A stretch of 64,000 nt of DNA, from NCBI RefSeq assembly GCF_001440415.1, contig NZ_LLYA01000153.1, positions 1 through 64,000 on the forward strand, in the 5' to 3' direction. How positions within the stretch are numbered: the first letter of the stretch is position 1; each line of letters begins with the position of its first letter. Below, piece by piece: positions 26,451-35,692 of this stretch. A program made the translations under genes and the position numbers. Under the pieces are notes generated by a model, which saw only the letters and a list, made by a program, of their open reading frames with translations, searched no databases and was not told the origin of the DNA. This stretch comes from Bradyrhizobium retamae. Its GTDB lineage: Bacteria; Pseudomonadota; Alphaproteobacteria; Rhizobiales; Xanthobacteraceae.

Positions 26451-29400
26451 TTATTCTGCGGCGTCGGCAAGCGGAATTGCGTGCGGACCCTTGGGATGCT
26501 CCTTGGCCTGATGTTGCGCCGCAAGATCGGGCTGCTCGGCCTGACCGCTTTCTTCCAGGCTCTTCCTGAACCACAGGGCGTAAAGGCCCGGCAGGTACAG
26601 CAAAGTCAGGAAGGTTGCAACGAACAAGCCGCCCATGATGGTGATGGCCATCGGCCCCCAGAAGGCGGAACGTGACAGCGGGATCATGGCCAGGATCGCC
26701 GCCAGCGCCGTCAGCACCACCGGCCGGGCGCGCCGGACGGTGGCTTCGACGATGGCTTCCTTCCGCGTCAGGCCCTGGGAAACGTCGGCTTCGATCTGAT
26801 CGACCAGAATCACCGCGTTGCGCATGATCATGCCGGCCAGCGCGATCAGTCCGAGCAGCGCCACGAAGCCGAACGGCTGATTGGCAATGTTGAGGCCGAG
26901 CGAGGCGCCGACGATGCCGAGCGGCGCGGTCAGGAACACCAGGATCAGGCGCGAGAAGCTCTGCAACTGGATCATCAGCAGGGTGAGCATCACCAGCGCC
27001 ATCAGCGGAAACAGCAGGGCGATCGAGGCGTTGCCCTTTTCGGATTCCTCGAACGCGCCGCCGGGCTCGATCCGGTAGGCCGGTTCGAGCTGGTCGCGGA
27101 TTTCCGTCAGTTTCGGCCAGATCTGGTTGGTGACGTCGGGCGCCTGCACGCCGTCGACGACGTCGGTCCGCACCGTGATCGCCATATCGCGGTTGCGCCG
27201 CCACATGATCGGCTCCTCATGGGAATATTCGATCCTGGCAATCTGCTGCAGCGGCACGGCGACGCCATTGCGCGACGTCACGGTCAGCTCGCCGACGCGG
27301 CCGAGGTCGAGCCGTTCGGACGGCACCGCGCGCGCGACCACGCCGACCTTCTCGATGCCGTCGCGGATGGTGGTGACCGGCGCGCCCGAGATCAGCATGG
27401 CGAGCGCCTGCGAGACGTCCTGCGGGGTGAGGCCGAGCGCCCTCGCCCGGTCCTGATCGACCACGAGCTTCAGGTAAGGCGACTGCTCGTTCCAGTCGAG
27501 CTGTGGCTCCGTGACATTGGGATTTTGCTTCATGACATCGCGGACCTTGTAGGCGATGTCGCGTACGGTGTTGGGATCGGGGCCGATCACGCGGAACTGA
27601 ACCGGGAAGCCGACCGGCGGGCCGAAATTGAAGCGGTCGATGCGAACGCGCGCTTCGGACAGTTCGCCCTCGGCGACCGCCTTCTCCAACCGCGCCTTGA
27701 TCCGCTCCCGGGCCTCGACGTCCTTGGAGACGATCACGATCTCGGCAAAGGCCTCGTTGGGCAGTTGCGGATTGAGGCCGAGCCAGAAGCGTGGCGAGCC
27801 CTGACCGACATAGGCGGTGTAGGTCGCGATATCCTTGTCGTCCCTCAAGAGCGCCTCGGCCTTCTTGACGGACTTTTCCGTGACGTTGAAGGCGGTGCCT
27901 TCCGGCAGGCGTAGCTGCAGGAACAGCTCGGGCCGTTCGGAAAGCGGGAAGAATTGCTGCTGCACCTGGCCGAAGCCGACGATCGAGAGCGCGAACACGC
28001 CGACGGTCGCCGCCACTACCTTGATACGGTGGTCGACGCACCACTGCACCACGGCGCGCAGGCCCCGATACATCCGCGTCTCGTAGATCGCGTGCGGATC
28101 GTGGTTGTGGTGCACGGCGATATTAGGCAACAGCTTGACGCCGAGATAGGGCGTGAAGATCACCGCCACGAACCAGGACGCGACCAGCGAGATCGCCACG
28201 ATCCAGAAGATGCCGCCGGCATATTCGCCGACCGCCGAATTGGCAAAGCCGATGGGGAGGAAGCCAGCGGCCGTGACCAGCGTCCCCGTGAGCATCGGAA
28301 ACGCAGTTGATTCCCAGGCAAAGGACGCCGCGCGAACGCGGTCCCAGCCCTGTTCCATTTTTACCACCATCATCTCCACCGCGATGATGGCGTCGTCGAC
28401 CAGCAGGCCGAGCGCGATGATTAGCGCGCCGAGCGTGATGCGGTGCAGGTCGATCGACATCGCGTTCATGACGATGAACACGATCGCGAGCACCAGCGGC
28501 ACCGACATGGCGACGACGATTCCCGTCCGCCAGCCGAGCGCGACGAACGACACGAACAGCACGATCGCCAGCGCCTCGATGAAGGAATGAACGAACTCGC
28601 CGACAGCGCGCTCGACCACCTTTGGCTGGTCGGCGATTTGCTCGACCTCGATGCCCTGCGGCACCGCCTTCATGAAATCGTTAGTCGCCTTCTCGACTTC
28701 CTTGCCGAGCTCGAGGATGTTGGCGCCCTTGGTGGTGACGACGCCGATGCCGATCGCAGGCTTGCCTTCCTGGCGGGCGACGAAGGTCGGGGGATCGACG
28801 AAGCCGTGGGTGACGGTCGCGATATCGCCGAGCCGGAACACGCGGCCATTGCTTTCGACCGGGGTTTCCGCGACTGCCTTGGCGCCATCGAGTGCGCCGG
28901 TGACGCGCAGCGGCACGCGCTGCGAGGAAGTTTCCACCGTGCCAGCGGGCGTGACGTTGTTCTGCTTGGCGAGCGAATCGAATAGCGCCTGCGGCGTGAT
29001 GCCGAGCGTTGCGAGCTTGGCATGGGAGAATTCGACGAAAATGCGCTCGTCCTGGGTGCCGTAAAGATTGACCTTGGTGACGCCGGAAACCTTCAACAGG
29101 CGCTGACGCATGCCTTCGGCGGCCTTCTTCAATTGCGCGTAATCGGCGCCGTCGCCGGTCATCATGTAGAGAATGGAATCGACGTCGGAGAATTCGTCGT
29201 TGACGTTCGGCCCGAGCAGCCCCGCGGGCAACTGGCCCTGCACGTCAGCGAGCTTCTTACGCAACAGATAAAACAGATAGGGCACGTCCTTCGGCGGCGT
29301 CGAATCCTTGAAGGTGACCTGCAGCGCCGTGAAAGAAGGCTTGGAATAGGTCTGCACCTTCTCGAAGAACGGCAGTTCCTGCAGCTTCTTCTCGATGGGG

Positions 29401-29603
29401 TCGGCCACCTGGGTCTGCATTTCCTGCGCGGTCGCGCCCGGCCAGATCGCAGAAACGTTCACCACCTTCACAGTGAAGAACGGGTCCTCGGCGCGGCCGA
29501 GCCGCTGGTAGGAGAAGTAACCGGCGACGCCGAGCGCGATCATCAGAAACAGGATCAGGGTCGGATGGCTCACCGCCCAGCCTGAGAGATTGAAGCGCTT
29601 CAT
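26451..29603 (-). CDS. RND efflux pump inner-membrane transporter (AcrB family)
   Basis: This 1050-aa proton-driven antiporter has the twelve-helix RND layout with two large periplasmic loops. The proton-relay aspartates are in GLLVDDAIIAVEMM (about residues 404-417). Length is normal for AcrB-type drug pumps. It should form a trimer fed by the adjacent adaptor and an outer-membrane channel encoded elsewhere, since no TolC-type gene lies in the window. The ATG at 29603 has GGAGAG upstream. A 139-nt gap with a dispersed repeat separates it from the adaptor gene. Confidence 0.92.
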   Translation of the reverse strand: MKRFNLSGWAVSHPTLILFLMIALGVAGYFSYQRLGRAEDPFFTVKVVNVSAIWPGATAQEMQTQVADPIEKKLQELPFFEKVQTYSKPSFTALQVTFKDSTPPKDVPYLFYLLRKKLADVQGQLPAGLLGPNVNDEFSDVDSILYMMTGDGADYAQLKKAAEGMRQRLLKVSGVTKVNLYGTQDERIFVEFSHAKLATLGITPQALFDSLAKQNNVTPAGTVETSSQRVPLRVTGALDGAKAVAETPVESNGRVFRLGDIATVTHGFVDPPTFVARQEGKPAIGIGVVTTKGANILELGKEVEKATNDFMKAVPQGIEVEQIADQPKVVERAVGEFVHSFIEALAIVLFVSFVALGWRTGIVVAMSVPLVLAIVFIVMNAMSIDLHRITLGALIIALGLLVDDAIIAVEMMVVKMEQGWDRVRAASFAWESTAFPMLTGTLVTAAGFLPIGFANSAVGEYAGGIFWIVAISLVASWFVAVIFTPYLGVKLLPNIAVHHNHDPHAIYETRMYRGLRAVVQWCVDHRIKVVAATVGVFALSIVGFGQVQQQFFPLSERPELFLQLRLPEGTAFNVTEKSVKKAEALLRDDKDIATYTAYVGQGSPRFWLGLNPQLPNEAFAEIVIVSKDVEARERIKARLEKAVAEGELSEARVRIDRFNFGPPVGFPVQFRVIGPDPNTVRDIAYKVRDVMKQNPNVTEPQLDWNEQSPYLKLVVDQDRARALGLTPQDVSQALAMLISGAPVTTIRDGIEKVGVVARAVPSERLDLGRVGELTVTSRNGVAVPLQQIARIEYSHEEPIMWRRNRDMAITVRTDVVDGVQAPDVTNQIWPKLTEIRDQLEPAYRIEPGGAFEESEKGNASIALLFPLMALVMLTLLMIQLQSFSRLILVFLTAPLGIVGASLGLNIANQPFGFVALLGLIALAGMIMRNAVILVDQIEADVSQGLTRKEAIVEATVRRARPVVLTALAAILAMIPLSRSAFWGPMAITIMGGLFVATFLTLLYLPGLYALWFRKSLEESGQAEQPDLAAQHQAKEHPKGPHAIPLADAAE

Positions 29604-29652
29604 TTCACTCTCCAACGATAATCCAATTGTTGCGGACTACACCGATTGAGAC

Positions 29653-29735
29653 CGTCACTGCGAGGAGCGAAGCGACGAAGCAATCCATACTTCCTCGCGG
29701 CGACATGGAATGCTTCGCTACGCTCGCAATGACGG
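29653..29735. repeat. Dispersed palindromic repeat, copy 2, inside the efflux operon
   Basis: The block runs from CACTGCGAGGAGCGAAGCGA with GAAGCAATCCAT, through ATGGAATGCTTCGCT, to CGCTCGCAATGACG. It is the same family as 25645-25800. It lies between the adaptor and pump genes and would form a stable RNA stem in the operon message. Confidence 0.75.
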
Positions 29736-29742
29736 GACGTAA

Positions 29743-30849
29743 CTAGAACGACAGCGACGAGACCACCCGGACCTTCTGGGCCGGATCGAGCTTCTGCACG
29801 CCGAGCGCAACCACCTTGGCGCCCTCGTTGACGCCGCCTGCGATGACGACGGAGTTGCTGTCGTAGGATTTCACGATGACCGGCTTCAGCGTTACCGCGC
29901 CGGAATCGTCGACGATATAGAGCGAGGGATTGCTGCCCTGGCTGAACAGCGCCGACAGCGGCAGTTTTGCCACGCGCTCGCTGGCGGCATCGGCAAGCGT
30001 CAGTGTGGCGGTCATGCCAAGCGAGACCTTGTCGTCGGCTTCCGGCAGCGAGAATTTGGCCAGATAGGTCCGCGTCGCCGGATCGGCGGAAGGCGCAATC
30101 TCGCGCAGCTTCGCGTTGTATTTCCTCTCCGAATCCGACCACAGCGTCACGGTGGCGGAGCCCGACTTGGCGCGGCCGACCAGCGTTTCAGGGATCGCGA
30201 CCACGGCTTCCTTTTCGCCAAAGCGTGCGACGCGGACCGCAGTCTGGCCGGAGGCGACGACCTGGCCGGGATCGATCAGGGTCGCAGTGACGACGCCGCG
30301 GCTATCGGCCAGCAGCGTCGCATAAGACAGAGAATTCTTGGTGAGTTCGACCTGCCGCTCGGCACGATTAAGGCGTGCGCGCGCTTCATCGGCGGCGGCG
30401 CGGCTCTGATCCAGCTGCGCATCCGTGGTCCAGCCCTTGGCGCGCAGATCCTTGGCGCGCTGCTCGGCGGCGCCGGCCTGCGCCAGCACGCCGGTGGCGG
30501 CGCGGAATTCGGCCTCGGCCTGCTCGGCCTGCAGTTTCAGATCGACCTCATCGAGCGTGGCGAGCGGCTGACCGACATCCACGGTCTGGCCGACCTCGAC
30601 CAGACGCCGGGCAACCTTGCCGGGGACGCGAAAACCCATATCGGTCTCGATTCGGGGACGGATGGTGCCGACGAAACTGCGTTCCGGCGTCTCGGCCGCA
30701 TAGTGCACGGTGGCAACCAGAACCGGGCGCCCCGGGGCGGCCGTTTTGGCCGCCTTTTCGTTGCAGCCTGCCAGCACGAACACCGCGAACGCCAAAAAAG
30801 CTCCTGTCAAGAGCCTGTAATAGCTAGAGAAAATGGACCGGGCGAACAT
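29743..30849 (-). CDS. RND efflux periplasmic adaptor (HlyD/AcrA-like lipoprotein)
   Basis: This 368-aa membrane-fusion protein has a lipoprotein signal with lipobox LAGC (about residues 25-28), so it is probably anchored by lipid. Domains follow in the order lipoyl half, coiled coil (about 90-150), second lipoyl half, beta-barrel and membrane-proximal part. The start at 30849 (MFARSIF) has GGAGAG upstream and is preferred over the ATG 12 nt earlier. It heads the adaptor-pump-TetR operon. Confidence 0.88.
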   Translation of the reverse strand: MFARSIFSSYYRLLTGAFLAFAVFVLAGCNEKAAKTAAPGRPVLVATVHYAAETPERSFVGTIRPRIETDMGFRVPGKVARRLVEVGQTVDVGQPLATLDEVDLKLQAEQAEAEFRAATGVLAQAGAAEQRAKDLRAKGWTTDAQLDQSRAAADEARARLNRAERQVELTKNSLSYATLLADSRGVVTATLIDPGQVVASGQTAVRVARFGEKEAVVAIPETLVGRAKSGSATVTLWSDSERKYNAKLREIAPSADPATRTYLAKFSLPEADDKVSLGMTATLTLADAASERVAKLPLSALFSQGSNPSLYIVDDSGAVTLKPVIVKSYDSNSVVIAGGVNEGAKVVALGVQKLDPAQKVRVVSSLSF

Positions 30850-30894
30850 GGAACTCTCCATCGCGGAAACTGATGAAGAGTATTGAATGGTGAC

Positions 30895-30916
30895 TGACGA
30901 ATGTCAATATTCGTCA
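30895..30916. promoter_or_regulatory. Candidate TetR operator of the RND operon
   Basis: TGACGAAT (30895-30902) and ATTCGTCA (30909-30916) form a perfect 8-bp dyad with a 6-nt spacer, 46 nt before the adaptor start. A TetR gene ends the operon. Size and symmetry suit a TetR dimer and overlap the expected promoter. Confidence 0.65.
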
Positions 30917-31096
30917 TAGATCATGAATTCGTGAAGACGGATGAAGTTGAGAGGTAGTTGCTTCCCAAGGGAATTGGCTGCGGACCAGCCAGTTCTTAGC
31001 AGGGCACGCGAAACTCAAGCGTCCTCCCGCCGAACGCCGGGCTGGAACACTGCTCCACCGGGCCATGCGGCTTTCGCCTCGCCCGTCACCCGTGCA

Positions 31097-31591
31097 TCAA
31101 GCACGTCGAGCTTTCTTGCGAGCCTTCTTTGCGGTGGCCTTCGTCGCGCTTCCCGCGGACTTGCTCGCCGACCTTGATTTCTGGTTGCTCGATTTCCTTG
31201 CGGCCGACCTTTTCGCCGTCTTCTTGGCGCTCCGCGCCTGTGCGGTTCGAGTCTTGGCGGCTCCGGCCTTCGCAGTTCGAGTCTTCGCAGTCCGAGACTT
31301 CGCACTTCGAGACTTGGCAGCTCCAGCTTTCGTGGCCCTGGCCGCCGGCACGCTGCGCCGTTGTTTCGTTGCGCGCCTCCGCCGTGCGGTCGCGGCTGCG
31401 GTCGGCGGCACCATCAGCGGATCGGACACGAGACCATCGGCAGCAAGCGGCACGTAGCCTGCCGCGCGCTCGTCGGCCTTGAACCCCGGCTCGTCGGCTT
31501 TCAGCGCCTGGCCGGCAGCTTCGGTCGCGGTGTTCGCAATCTCCTTCACCGTGTCGGTGAATTTCTCCAGAACCGATTTGTCCTTGCCCAT
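31097..31591 (-). CDS. Basic histone H1-like Ala/Lys/Arg-rich protein
   Basis: This 164-aa protein has a short acidic and amphipathic N-part (residues about 1-60) with VLEKFTDTVKEIANTATEA. From about residue 70 it is almost only K, R, A, S and T in short repeats such as AAKSR, AKTRT and KTAKR. Composition resembles eukaryotic H1 tails and bacterial H1-like proteins (for example Hc1 or AlgP), which bind DNA without sequence specificity. A role in nucleoid packing is inferred only from composition. Confidence 0.72.
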   Translation of the reverse strand: MGKDKSVLEKFTDTVKEIANTATEAAGQALKADEPGFKADERAAGYVPLAADGLVSDPLMVPPTAAATARRRRATKQRRSVPAARATKAGAAKSRSAKSRTAKTRTAKAGAAKTRTAQARSAKKTAKRSAARKSSNQKSRSASKSAGSATKATAKKARKKARRA

Positions 31592-31660
31592 GTCGCCCTC
31601 CCGGACTGTGGCACATGGGAACTAACCGATGAGGCGGAGTCGGGTTCCTGAACGCAAACC

Positions 31661-32833
31661 CTACTCCCCCAACTGAAAGCGCTCGAAGCGATCCAGCTCT
31701 TCCTCGATGCGCCGCTTGTAGTCCTTGCGCGCCGCCCTCACCGCGCCCTTGCCGACCCAACTCCATTTCTGCATCAGGAGTTTCTTGTTCTGGCGGTCGG
31801 TTTTGAGATCGATGGCGGCGACGATGTCTTCGCCGACCAGTACCGGTAGCGCGAAATAGCCGAATAGGCGCTTCTCCTTCGGCACATAGGCCTCGAAACG
31901 GTGGCCGTAGTCAAAGAACAGCTCGGTGCGCTTGCGCTGGATGATCAGTGGGTCGAACGGCGAGAGGATGTGCACCGGGCCCTCGCTTATATCCGCCGTC
32001 CCATTCGCCTCCAGCACTTCCGGCCGCGCCCAGTGCTCCTGCTTGCCTGCGCCTTCTAGCGCGACCGGCACCAGTTCCCTGCGCCGTACCCGCGCCTCGA
32101 TCAGGCGCCGCACCGTGGGCTTGCTCGGCGCGTCGAGATGACAGACGGAATCCAGGCTGACGACGCCTTGGGAGCGAAGCGCGCGGTCGAGCAGGTAGGC
32201 GGTGATCTCAGCCGAGGGAGCCGGCCTCGGCGGCTTGTCCCAACCGAAATGCCGCGTCATCAGCTCATAGGTCTTGAGCATGCCGGTGCGTTCGGAGATC
32301 GTCACCTCGCCGGTGTAGAAGGCAAGCTGCAGCGCCCGTTTCGAGGGTTTTCGGCTCTGCCACAGATGCTCTTTCTCGGTCAGGATGTCATCCTCGATGT
32401 CGCGGATGGTGAGCGCGCCGTCGCGCCGCAACAGCCGCATCACCTTGCGGGTGTCCTCCGGCTTGACGGAGGCAAACCATGGGTGGCCTTCGCGCCGATG
32501 CTCTCGCATCGTCGGAACGAAGAAGCGAAAATCCTTCGCCGGCACATAGGACAGGGCATGGGTCCAGTATTCGAACACGCTCTTGTCGACGCTCTGCGCC
32601 TGGCGCAGGTCGGCGCGGGCGTAAGCCGGGATGCGGCTATAGAGAATGTGGTGATGGCAGCGCTCGATGACGTGGATGGTGTCGATCTGGACATAGCCGA
32701 GATGGTCCACCGCGGCCGCGACCGCCTGCGGTCCGGCGCCGAACGGTTCGCTGGTGTCGAGCCGTTGAGCGTGCAGCCAGATTCGCCGGGCTTCGAGCTT
32801 GGTCAGGGGATGGGGCTTAGTCGTGCGGGGCAT
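31661..32833 (-). CDS. YcaQ/AlkX-type winged-helix DNA glycosylase
   Basis: This 390-aa protein of the HTH_42 family has winged-helix repeats. The catalytic QxD motif is present as QID (residues 49-51) in the segment GYVQIDTIHVIERCHHHI. The family includes E. coli YcaQ and Streptomyces AlkZ, which unhook alkylated bases and interstrand crosslinks. It likely repairs alkylated DNA. The start at 32833 (MPRTTK) fits the family; an open frame 228 nt longer adds only low-complexity sequence. Confidence 0.82.
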   Translation of the reverse strand: MPRTTKPHPLTKLEARRIWLHAQRLDTSEPFGAGPQAVAAAVDHLGYVQIDTIHVIERCHHHILYSRIPAYARADLRQAQSVDKSVFEYWTHALSYVPAKDFRFFVPTMREHRREGHPWFASVKPEDTRKVMRLLRRDGALTIRDIEDDILTEKEHLWQSRKPSKRALQLAFYTGEVTISERTGMLKTYELMTRHFGWDKPPRPAPSAEITAYLLDRALRSQGVVSLDSVCHLDAPSKPTVRRLIEARVRRRELVPVALEGAGKQEHWARPEVLEANGTADISEGPVHILSPFDPLIIQRKRTELFFDYGHRFEAYVPKEKRLFGYFALPVLVGEDIVAAIDLKTDRQNKKLLMQKWSWVGKGAVRAARKDYKRRIEEELDRFERFQLGE

Positions 32834-32909
32834 CGCACGGCAATGTAGCGGGATTCGCGCGTGTGGGGAGTCCCGGGTTCCCTGACCGCCGCCTCGGCGC
32901 GAAATCACC

Positions 32910-33140
32910 TCACCGCTTCTGCTGCTCTCCGACGCTGCCGGTTGCGATCTCGGCCTCGCAGGAGGCGCGGCCGGGCTGCGGCGCATGGCATTTGTAGACA
33001 TGGCCGGTGAGGCGATCGACCAGCCACGCGCTCTCTTCCGTCGGGCTTTCGAACCCGACATAGCGGCTGCCGAGCGAGTTGAGCAGCGTCGACAGCAAGA
33101 TTGCAGCGGCGATCATCGCCGCGCCGATCAGTGTTGGCAT
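32910..33140 (-). CDS. Small single-pass membrane protein, 76 aa
   Basis: One hydrophobic helix sits at residues about 3-22, followed by a polar tail with two cysteines and the short phrase AWLVDRLTGHVYKCHAP, which suggests a periplasmic domain. The start at 33140 has GGAAG six nt upstream. No known family recognised. The downstream neighbour is the glycosylase gene 76 nt away. Confidence 0.6.
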   Translation of the reverse strand: MPTLIGAAMIAAAILLSTLLNSLGSRYVGFESPTEESAWLVDRLTGHVYKCHAPQPGRASCEAEIATGSVGEQQKR

Positions 33141-33605
33141 TGAACTTCCGGAACCGGCTGGCTCCGATGCGCCGGTGCGATGACCGAGATACTCACGCTG
33201 ACGTTTGACTGACTGTAACACCCGCCCCGCCCGTTTGGTTGCCCCGAACGAATTCTTCTTCAGATTTTTTGTGAGTAGTTTTGCTAGGCGCGCATCTGGC
33301 CGATTTGTTGTCCACAGATCGACGCTGGCGCGACGAGCCACTTTTTTCTTTTCCGAGTCAGCGGCGGGAAGCGATGGAGCGGCGCGCTATCCGGCGAAGC
33401 GTCGTTGCCACCTGCTCGGACCGTTCAGTCACGACAGCGTAGCTGGCGCCGCGACCCCCGGCGTTCACCGGCCCCGGCTTCGACATCGGGCAGCCTTTAC
33501 CAATGTGATTTGAATCACATTGCCTGCTTTGAACCCGTCTTATCGTCGCAGCATCAAAACGTCATGCACGCCAGTTTGCAGGCGTTAACAGTGAGGATTA
33601 CGACA
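33141..33605. other. 465-nt intergenic region with CRP-like site
   Basis: No gene is supported here. A 102-codon frame on the plus strand (33205-33513) has Arg/Phe-rich composition and no family features. The region should hold promoters for the small membrane gene (leftward) and the OmpA-family gene (rightward). Its one notable signal is the dyad at 33502-33521. Confidence 0.6.
33502..33521. promoter_or_regulatory. CRP/FNR-family site upstream of OmpA gene
   Basis: TGTGA-N6-TCACA (33504-33519) is an exact CRP-consensus dyad, extended to 9-bp arms (AATGTGATT and AATCACATT). It lies 85-104 nt before the OmpA-family start, a normal place for an activator. Which CRP/FNR-family protein binds is unknown. 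FixK boxes (TTG-N8-CAA core) differ. Confidence 0.55.
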
Positions 33606-34238
33606 ATGACCCGCTTTCTCTCTATCATAACTATCGGCGCCGCGCTGTCGATGACGGCGGGGCTGGCCATCGCCGGCGACACCGTCTCGGCCGACAAGAT
33701 CCTGGACGCTCTGAAGCCGAAGCCGGGCGCGACCCGCGGCCTTTCGACCGGCCCGCAGCAGCCGGTGGATGCTGCCGCAAAGGCCAAGGAAGTCGGCTTC
33801 GTCGACACCCTACGCAACCGCAAGACCCGGTCGCTGTCGCTCGGCGAGCGCCAGGAAATCGCGGAACTTGCCGCGAGCAAGCCGAAGATCGATCTCGAAA
33901 TTCAGTTCGACTACAATTCGGCCGACATCAGCAAGAACTCGGTTTCCGCGGTGCAGGAACTCGGCAAGGCGCTCTCCGATTCGAGCCTGAAGGGTTCGAC
34001 CTTCGTGGTCGCCGGTCATACCGACGCGATCGGCAGCGAGGCCTACAACCAGGATCTTTCCGAGCGCCGTGCCGATACGATCAAGAAGTACCTGACCGAG
34101 AAGTACGGCATCGCCGGTTCCAATCTCGTGACGGTCGGTTACGGCGAGACCAAGCCGAAGGATGCGAACGCGCCGATGGACCCTACCAACCGCCGCGTTC
34201 AGGTCGTCAACATGGATAGCAAGACCGCCTCCAAGTGA
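33606..34238 (+). CDS. OmpA-family peptidoglycan-binding protein
   Basis: This 210-aa envelope protein has a signal peptide (residues about 1-23, ending AIAGD) and a short linker domain. The C-terminal OmpA-like domain (about 95-205) has the peptidoglycan-binding residues in GHTDAIGSEAYNQDLSERRA. It lacks an N-terminal beta-barrel, so it is a soluble or anchored periplasmic wall-binding protein. It has a CRP-like site upstream and a strong hairpin downstream, so it is probably monocistronic. Confidence 0.85.
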   Translation: MTRFLSIITIGAALSMTAGLAIAGDTVSADKILDALKPKPGATRGLSTGPQQPVDAAAKAKEVGFVDTLRNRKTRSLSLGERQEIAELAASKPKIDLEIQFDYNSADISKNSVSAVQELGKALSDSSLKGSTFVVAGHTDAIGSEAYNQDLSERRADTIKKYLTEKYGIAGSNLVTVGYGETKPKDANAPMDPTNRRVQVVNMDSKTASK

Positions 34239-34266
34239 GATTTTGAAAGGTGAGGTCTTGAAAGCC

Positions 34267-34296
34267 GGTCCGCCTGCCGCCAGCGGCAGGCGGACC
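34267..34296 (+). terminator. Strong hairpin after OmpA-family gene
   Basis: GGTCCGCCTGCCG (34267-34279) pairs perfectly with CGGCAGGCGGACC (34284-34296). It lies 28 nt past the stop. No T-run follows, so it may end transcription only partly or protect the 3' end. Confidence 0.6.
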
Positions 34297-34387
34297 TCCC
34301 CGCAATCGCGAGAGGTCAAGAAAGCAATCGCGGATCAAGATGTGTCTGGAATTGATTGTTCGCGTTGCGATTGGCGTAACGGCCGCC

Positions 34388-35692
34388 TCAAATCCAGTTC
34401 TGGAAGATCATCAGGCGGCTGAACGTTGCCATCGAAGTCCCTACGAACGCGGCCGATATCGGCAACATTGCGGCAAAGCCGGCAAAGCCGATTGCGACAT
34501 AGGCCCATAGCACCCAACCGGGCATGGCGCCGCGTTTTAAGGCATACACCAGCGCAAGGCTCGCCGTGGTCGCCGCCGGCAGATAGTAATAGATGAAGCC
34601 GAGCGTTCGCGGCAGCAACGCCCATGCGAGGTATGGGCCGAAATAGAAAGCCAGTATCAGGAAGGCATCGACGCGCCGCGTCACGATCCAGTCGCGCAGA
34701 CAGATCGCGACCGCAATCAGCGCCGGCCACAGGATCAGAGGATTGCCGAGGAAGACCACGGCCGCGATATGGTCTTCGTCGATTTTATCGAAGAGATACC
34801 AGACCGGGCGCATCAGGAGCGGCCAGGACGGCCATGAACTCATGTAGGTGTGGCCCGCAATCGCACTCGTCGTGTTATCGCTGAAGATGCGCCGTTGCGC
34901 CTGCAGAATATCCGAAACCGACAGTCCATAAAGCGGAATGAAAGTGGCAAGATAAACGACGGCCGGCACCAGTACGAAGCAGACGGCGAAATGCCAGGCC
35001 TTGAAACCGGGCCAGAGATCGGGCCGGTACCAATCCGCCGACCGGGCATCCGCGAAGTGAGTGCGCCAGCTTTGCATCAAGCGGATCACGGCGACGATGG
35101 CGATGCAGACTGCGAGCGCGAACAGCCCGCTCCATTTGCAGCCGACCGACAGGCCAAAGCCGATCCCGGCAAGCGCGAACCACAGATGCGGCCGCTCTCT
35201 TCGAAAGCCATGCATGAATGCCGCGATGGCGAACAGGCCGAAAGCGAGCGCAAAAATATCCAGCATCGCGATCCGCGATTGGACGAACAGCATCTGATTG
35301 AAAAGGGCGAGCAGGCTCGCCGCAATCGCCGGGCTCTGGGCGGCGAACAGCGCCAGGCCGCACAGATACACCGCAACAACGGCGAGCGATCCGAACAGCA
35401 CGGCCGGATAGCGCCAGCCCAGCGGTCCGTCCCCTAATGAATGGATCGACAGGGCGATGAACTGCTTGGCAAGCGGTGGATGCATCGGGTTGAGCATCGG
35501 CTCTCGCATCACCGGCTCAAGCATCTGCCGCGCCGCCGGGACGTAATGCACCTCGTCGAAATAGAATTTTTCCGGTGCGGTGACGCCGATCAGCATCGCG
35601 AAGTGCGCGAGAACAAAAAGAAGTCCCGCGGTGACGCCCGTGCGCATCATCGAATCGGACAGAACAGAAAATGATCGGGTTGTTGGCTTCAC
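34388..35692 (-). CDS. GT39/PMT-type membrane glycosyltransferase
   Basis: This protein of about 434 aa has at least ten hydrophobic helices and a first-loop DE motif in KFYFDEVHYVPAARQM (about residues 43-58), typical of dolichyl-phosphate-mannose mannosyltransferase-like enzymes (GT39). It probably transfers a sugar from polyprenyl phosphate on the outer face of the inner membrane; acceptor unknown. The start is uncertain: GTG at 35692 is given here, ATG at 35650 is also possible, and neither has a clear ribosome site. Confidence 0.75.
   Translation of the reverse strand: MKPTTRSFSVLSDSMMRTGVTAGLLFVLAHFAMLIGVTAPEKFYFDEVHYVPAARQMLEPVMREPMLNPMHPPLAKQFIALSIHSLGDGPLGWRYPAVLFGSLAVVAVYLCGLALFAAQSPAIAASLLALFNQMLFVQSRIAMLDIFALAFGLFAIAAFMHGFRRERPHLWFALAGIGFGLSVGCKWSGLFALAVCIAIVAVIRLMQSWRTHFADARSADWYRPDLWPGFKAWHFAVCFVLVPAVVYLATFIPLYGLSVSDILQAQRRIFSDNTTSAIAGHTYMSSWPSWPLLMRPVWYLFDKIDEDHIAAVVFLGNPLILWPALIAVAICLRDWIVTRRVDAFLILAFYFGPYLAWALLPRTLGFIYYYLPAATTASLALVYALKRGAMPGWVLWAYVAIGFAGFAAMLPISAAFVGTSMATFSRLMIFQNWI

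Noticed and set aside
33205..33513. 102-codon plus-strand frame upstream of the OmpA gene
   Set aside because: Phe/Arg/Ala-rich, no homology cue, and it overlaps the CRP-like site and promoter space.
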